Shown here one piece after another: positions 59,970 through 64,000 of a stretch of DNA of 64,000 nt. Below the pieces are notes generated by a model that did not search any database, was not told the DNA's origin, and saw only the letters and a list, made by a program, of their open reading frames with translations. A program made the translations under genes and the position numbers. Within the stretch, counting starts at the first letter, position 1, and each line of letters opens with the position of its first letter. Source of the stretch: Perognathus longimembris pacificus (taxonomy: Eukaryota > Chordata > Mammalia > Rodentia > Heteromyidae); NCBI RefSeq assembly GCF_023159225.1, contig NC_063181.1:20114073-20178072 (forward strand), read 5' to 3'.

Positions 59970-60406
59970 CTATTGTTCTGCCAAGTCGCGAGACCACCAC
60001 CAAGAAGAGCACCTAGACTCAGACATTCCGAAATGCAATAGCAAGGCAAGACTTTATTCAAGTGGGGCTGCAGCTGGGGCCTTGTCCTACCCAACGACAC
60101 AGTGGAGGTTAGGAGGCAGCCCCCAGCTGCGATTACACAGAGCTTATAAAGGCAAAAGACAAAGGTACAGCAATCAGGTATTTAAGCAAGCAAGATTACG
60201 GGTACAAATCTGATTGGCTCAGGGCTTGAGGCATTCTAGGGGCAGTTAGAGTTAAGCATTCCCAGTCGTTAGGGTTCTCGACCGGCTGGGCCCTAATAAG
60301 CTTGTCCTGGGCTTGTTCACAGGGCCTGCTTATCTCAGGTTCACGTGGTAAAGTGGGGTTCGTGTGGTAAAGTAGGGCCTGACTTCAAAGTCTGGCACTT
60401 CACTAT
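59970..60406 (-). mobile_element. solo LTR of an endogenous retrovirus, 4-bp TSD
   Basis: Minus-strand LTR of about 429 bp (60402 to 59974) that opens TGAAGTGCCAGACTTTG and ends CTTGGCAGAACA, i.e. TG...CA. CTAT lies directly outside both ends (59970-59973, 60403-60406); a 4-bp duplication is usual for class I (gamma-like) ERVs. On the minus strand a TTTATAAG TATA-like box is at about 60150-60144 and an AATAAA signal at 60058-60053, giving U3-R-U5 order. GC content is well above the surroundings. No internal gag, pol or env sequence is attached. Confidence 0.75.
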
Positions 60407-60470
60407 GATCCCAAAGGAATCAATGGTATAATTATTCTGAGAAGCTACATTGAAAAAAAAAGTGACAACA
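60407..60470. other. short unique spacer
   Basis: Sequence between the LTR and the next SINE; nothing recognised. Confidence 0.5.
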
Positions 60471-60700
60471 AAAAAGCCTTTTAGGGCTGGGGATATGGCC
60501 TAATGGCAAGAGTGCCTGCCTCATATACATGAGGCCCTGGGTTCAATTCCCCAGCACCACATATACAGAAAATGGCCAGAAGTGGCGCTGTGGCTCAAGT
60601 GGCAGAGTGCTAGCCTTGAGCAAAAAGAAGCCAGGGACAGTGTTCAGGCCCTGAGTCCAAGGCCCAGGACTGGCAAAAAAAAAAAAAAAAAAGCCTTTTA
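60471..60700 (+). mobile_element. IDL-Geo SINE with perfect 13-bp TSD
   Basis: SINE 60484-60687: GGGCTGGGGATATGGCCTAA, B box GGTTCAATTCC, Geo half CAGAAGTGGCGCTGTGGCTC, A tail. TSD AAAAAGCCTTTTA at 60471-60483 and 60688-60700. Confidence 0.95.
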
Positions 60701-60775
60701 TCCAGGCTACCAACTTTTCGAGTTGAGATAGTGATATTTTCTCAGAAAAAAAAATCTGTTTAATATATCTCCTTT

Positions 60776-61445
60776 TGAAGTGGGGTTTGCTACAATGAAA
60801 GGGGGTTCTCTCCCCCAAGGGAGGGGATTCCTGGTTCCTCCAAGAGTCCACCACACAGTCTCCAGCTACAAGATGATAAAAAGACGGATTTATTGGGGAA
60901 ATAAGAGTCAAACAAAAAGCGAACTGACTGGCCTTGGTCGCAGATCAGATTCAGTAGCCAAAACTGCAAATCACATGTGCACTCTTGAGGCTCAGACTGG
61001 GGAGCCAGAACCGCCCCCACATGTGGTCTTCCAGCCTGGTTATAAGGCAAACATCACAGTCAAACTTGCCACACGCAGGTGGCAATGAGAATACAGCACT
61101 TGCAGAGCATGCTAGGACACACGCAGGTGGCCAATAGAGTTACAGTCTGTCTCACAGTATCTGTTTGAACCAACCTATCATTCCAGTTAGAATTAGCAAA
61201 TGGATTTGAAGTCAGGTGGATACGCCCACTCATGGGAGGGTACATGGATTTGACTTCAGGTGGATACGCCTACTCATGGGAGGGCACAGGTTCCCTTGAA
61301 CCTCCCAGGCCTCAGGTGGTCAATTTACATAACTTATCATAATAAAGGGGAGCTTCCCTGGATAGGGTGAGGGAGATTTTAGTGAAGATGGAGTTGGCTT
61401 CTGCTCTAATCTGAGCTGGAGTGAATCTGATGCCCCTCCACAGTC
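60776..61445 (-). mobile_element. second, different LTR with U3 tandem repeats
   Basis: GC-richer block with an AATAAA signal on the minus strand (60894-60889) and a CCTTATAACC TATA-like box (about 61045-61035) upstream of it, in LTR order. In the upstream (U3) part are two tandem duplications: about 46 bp (61198-61243 and 61245-61289, GTGGATACGCC...CTCATGGGAGGG), and ACACGCAGGTGGC at 61072 and about 61121. Ends and TSD could not be fixed. Open frames across it are not retroviral genes. Confidence 0.6.
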
Positions 61446-61622
61446 AATGATGGCGCTGGCCAGATCTGACCTCCCAATTACACTTGTGATTCCTTTATAC
61501 TTTTCAAAAAGTGTAAGTACTATATAAACTTGTGAGAAAAAAAAGACTTTTATATACTGGCAGCAGGCACATTGTCATTGATAAAGTAATTTTGCAATTA
61601 AGTTTAGAAGTTATTAACAAGT
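61446..61622. other. short unique stretch
   Basis: The LTR may extend to about 61490; not resolved. Confidence 0.4.
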
Positions 61623-61831
61623 TAAATGCACAAATTTTATATTGTTTTGTTTTTTCCCAGTTGTGGGGCTTGGACTCAGAACCTGAGGCACTATCTCTGG
61701 CTCAAGGCTAGCTACTCAACCTCTTGAGCCACAGAGCAACTTTTGGCTTTTTCTGCTAACGTGGTGCTTCATGCATGCTAAGCAAGCACTCTACCCCTAA
61801 GCCACATTCCCAGCCCTAAATGCCTAATTTT
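61623..61831 (-). mobile_element. IDL-Geo SINE, old, with TSD
   Basis: SINE 61639-61816: TTGTGGGGCTTGGACTCAGA, CTCAAGGCTAGCTACTCAAC, then a deletion of the B-box part, GTGGTGCTTCATGCATGCTA, CTCTACCCCTAAGCCACATT, CCCAGCCC. TSD TAAATGCACAAATTTT / TAAATGCCTAATTTT. Confidence 0.85.
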
Positions 61832-63357
61832 AATACCATAATACTCAATTTTCTTTTTCTTTCAAGAATGCATTCAGAACAAAGGTATTAATTTTGGTCT
61901 CAAATTAGAAATTACAGTGATGCATCTGAGTTGAATATATAAACCAATTTGGGGTAGTTTCAGAAACATCTACAATGCACATATGAAAATAAACATCTAT
62001 AATTACACTCCACAATGAGAATAATTCTTTTAAATATAAAGCTGAATAAAGGGAAACCTAGAAAAAAAGCAAATATTGTCAGACAGTTTTAAACAGATTA
62101 CAAATAAATAAAATAATCAATTAATACATTTGAAGAAGAGTTATTTGCTCTTGGCTGGTTGTATAATTTCTAAAAATGATTATATTTTGAACACAACCAT
62201 TTGATTGTCAATAATGATAAACTTCCTGGGAATCACAGATCCTGTTTGAACTGTGGAAACTATCTGCCTAAACTTTTTCTAATACCTTCTCTCATTCAAA
62301 TGCCTACAACTCGGAAGTTTATGGTACGCTGAACCTGAGAATAAGTTAACTGAAATATCTTGGAAAGTGTTGCAGTCCTAATTAGGGTAGCAAAGAATAA
62401 GCATGGCTACTTGCTCTAATTCTTGGTTGTTTTTCCAATGGATTACCGAGAAATTGCTATCATGAATACATTTGCTTGACTGTAACTATTACTAAACAGT
62501 TACAGGAGCAGTGCTTTCTTTGAGTAAGAAATTTAAATCTCACGGTTAATCTAATTGCTTTTAGTAGTTCAGTCTTTTCAAAATGTTGTTTTATATCCTG
62601 GTTTGTATTTTTTCTCATAGATTAAAAAATAATTTTCTCTAGTATAATTTTTTTTACCTGATTTTGCTTGGATCAACCTTCGTCTTCATCTCTGAACCAT
62701 TTGTTTCATGACTCCTTCAGTGCACAATGAGCCTTAAGAAATCACTATTTAAAAGATTGCTACATCCTTCCTGATGAGAACGCATGGTGACCACAGGTGG
62801 AAGAAAGACAGTTCGTTTGTTATTTTGGAGATAATATGCTCATTGTATCTTTAGAGATTCATTTGGATGCTGCTTCAAATCATGTTGTATTATGAACAAA
62901 GAGAGAAAAATCTCCACTCAAATGTAGTAATAGAATTATTTATGCCAAGGAAATTAACCTCTTGATTTGGGGACAGCATGATATGTTTGTCCAATTAAGA
63001 AAATGCAGCTAGAAATCAAGGAAATAGCATATGCAATTTTCAAATATAATAGCTCCTTCGAATTATTAGGACTTATACAATACCCCGGATCCACCTGTAT
63101 AATTCAGCATTAATGAAAAGCTGCTTGCTACTCTGTGAATGAATACCCCAAGTCTATTGTTCTGAACTAAAGTAAAGTAGCAAATTCATACTATAAAGGC
63201 TTGGGAAAAATTGACTTGGCAATACTATCACTTAATACTAAGTAGTGAAGATCTTCACTAGACCCTATTATTTACTATGGCCATAGACCTAAATACATCA
63301 TTACATACTTTTAATAGTGTTCCCTCATAAAGAATACACTTCACTTGCTGAAAAAAA
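61832..63357. other. unique DNA, no gene seen
   Basis: Nothing recognised. Confidence 0.5.
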
Positions 63358-63874
63358 ATGTCCCAGTGGCAGGTGCTGGTGTCTCACACTGCAATCCCAG
63401 CTACACAGGAGGCTGAGGATGAGCTACCTGAGGACAGCTAATCAAAGCTAGCCAGGCAGGAAAGTGTGTGAAATTCCTTTTATTTATCCATTCATTCATT
63501 CATTCACTTATTATCAAAGTGATGTACAGAGGGGATAAAGTTTCATATGTAAGGCAGTGCATATATTTCTTATCCACTTGTTATTTCCTCCTTCATTTTC
63601 CTCCTTAATCCCCCCTCCCCACTTTCCTCTTCCCATGAGTTGCACAGTTGGTTTACAGCTTATAGTTTTGTAAGTATTGTGGTTGCATTGGTTTGTCTTT
63701 TATCCTCTGTCTCTCCATTTTGATATTCCCTTTCCCTTCCCTAGTTCCAAAACATATCTCCAATTAACAATCAAAATCTGGAAGTAGAGATGTAACTGAA
63801 ATGGTAGAATGCTAGCCTTAAGCCAAAAAGCTCAGGGACAGAGCCCAGGCCATGAGTTCATACATCAGGCCAGC

Positions 63875-63878
<4 letters not shown>
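63358..63878 (+). mobile_element. B1/7SL-like plus Geo SINE split by L1
   Basis: First part 63358-63478 is the B1-like head (GGCAGGTGCTGGTGTCTCAC, CAGGAGGCTGAGGATGAGC, AAAGCTAGCCAGGC). The second part resumes at about 63756 with ATCTCCAATTAACAATC, TGGAAGTAGAGATGTAACTG, GAATGCTAGCCTTAAGCC and GAGCCCAGGCCATGAGTTC. The two parts join exactly where intact copies have the ...CTTATCTCCAATTAACC linker. Confidence 0.85.
63479..63755 (-). mobile_element. L1 3' end inserted in the SINE
   Basis: ATTCATTCATTC-like tail, TTATTATCAAAGTGATGTAC, AGAGGGGATAAAGTTTCATA ... CCCCCCTCCCCACTTTCC ... CTCCATTTTGATATTCCC: antisense L1 3' UTR. Confidence 0.82.

Positions 63879-63921
<43 letters not shown>
63874..63921. 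repeat. (AAT)n microsatellite at SINE tail
   Basis: 16 uninterrupted AAT units, grown from the A-rich end of the SINE. Confidence 0.95.
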
Positions 63922-63922
<1 letters not shown>

Positions 63923-64000
63923 CCCAGAACAAAAAGTACATTCAAAGCACAATTGCTTCTATTATGCATTTTCTTTTAATTTTCTACTGGTAAATGTTTG

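Noticed and set aside
59979..60397. LTR ends at TGCCAAG...CTGGCA with no TSD
   Set aside because: Moving both ends out by five bases gives TG...CA termini flanked by CTAT on both sides, which fits better.
1..64000. CRISPR array, operon, phage or bacterial content
   Set aside because: No array of regular spacers and no dense coding. Rodent SINEs and L1s occur throughout.

Overview
The window is nuclear DNA of a placental mammal, and its repeats place it in the rodent superfamily Geomyoidea (kangaroo rats, pocket mice, pocket gophers). The diagnostic element is a dimeric SINE of about 200-220 bp. Its left half is ID/tRNA-Ala-like, with an A box resembling TGGCCTAGTGGC and a B box resembling GGTTCGATTCC. 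Its right half is the Geo module (CAGAAGTGGCGCTGTGGCTC...), and it ends in an A tail. This is the published IDL-Geo SINE, recalled here rather than searched. Simple ID elements, B1/7SL-like dimers and an ID-derived L1 fauna agree with that placement. Genus cannot be decided from the sequence alone.

The window is strongly AT-rich and looks like intergenic DNA or the inside of a very long intron. I found no multi-exon gene, no CpG island and no functional tRNA, rRNA or snRNA gene. The only recognisable host protein sequence is an intronless SDHD retrocopy near 6.2 kb, colinear with the SDHD precursor over about 135 residues and without a stop or frameshift there. Almost every other open frame is a shadow of a repeat: L1 ORF2 debris, SINEs read as protein, or microsatellites.

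Layout. 0-8.9 kb: unique AT-rich DNA with one L1 3'-UTR element, one old B1-Geo SINE and the SDHD retrocopy. 8.9-24 kb: L1 pieces, including one flanked by an exceptional 64/66-bp direct repeat, ID and IDL-Geo SINEs, and a strongly G-rich L1 3' end. 24-33 kb: a textbook IDL-Geo with perfect target-site duplications (TSDs), microsatellites, an old DNA-transposon-like relic, an unidentified 1-kb stretch, and old LTR-like relics. 33.7-37.6 kb: a 5'-truncated L1 with most of ORF2 (reverse transcriptase FADD motif visible), split by an IDL-Geo and closed by its own TSD. 37.6-47.6 kb: nested SINE and L1 stacks, including an L1 that apparently carried about 0.43 kb of downstream DNA (3' transduction) within a perfect 16-bp TSD. 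47.6-59.9 kb: mostly unique DNA with scattered SINEs and microsatellites. 60.0-61.5 kb: two different LTRs in minus orientation, the first a solo LTR with a plausible 4-bp TSD. 61.5-64 kb: an old IDL-Geo and a B1-Geo SINE split by an L1 3' end.

There is no gene network to describe. The biology visible is retrotransposition: L1 supplying machinery to L1 copies, SINEs and an mRNA retrocopy, with insertion order readable from nesting and duplicated target sites. I saw no evidence of a new defence system, operon-like cluster or novel protein-coding gene. The most unusual things are structural: the L1 3' transduction, a pair of L1-3'-UTR elements sharing both ends, the very long TSD, and an IDL-Geo with 109 bp of foreign DNA between its promoter boxes.
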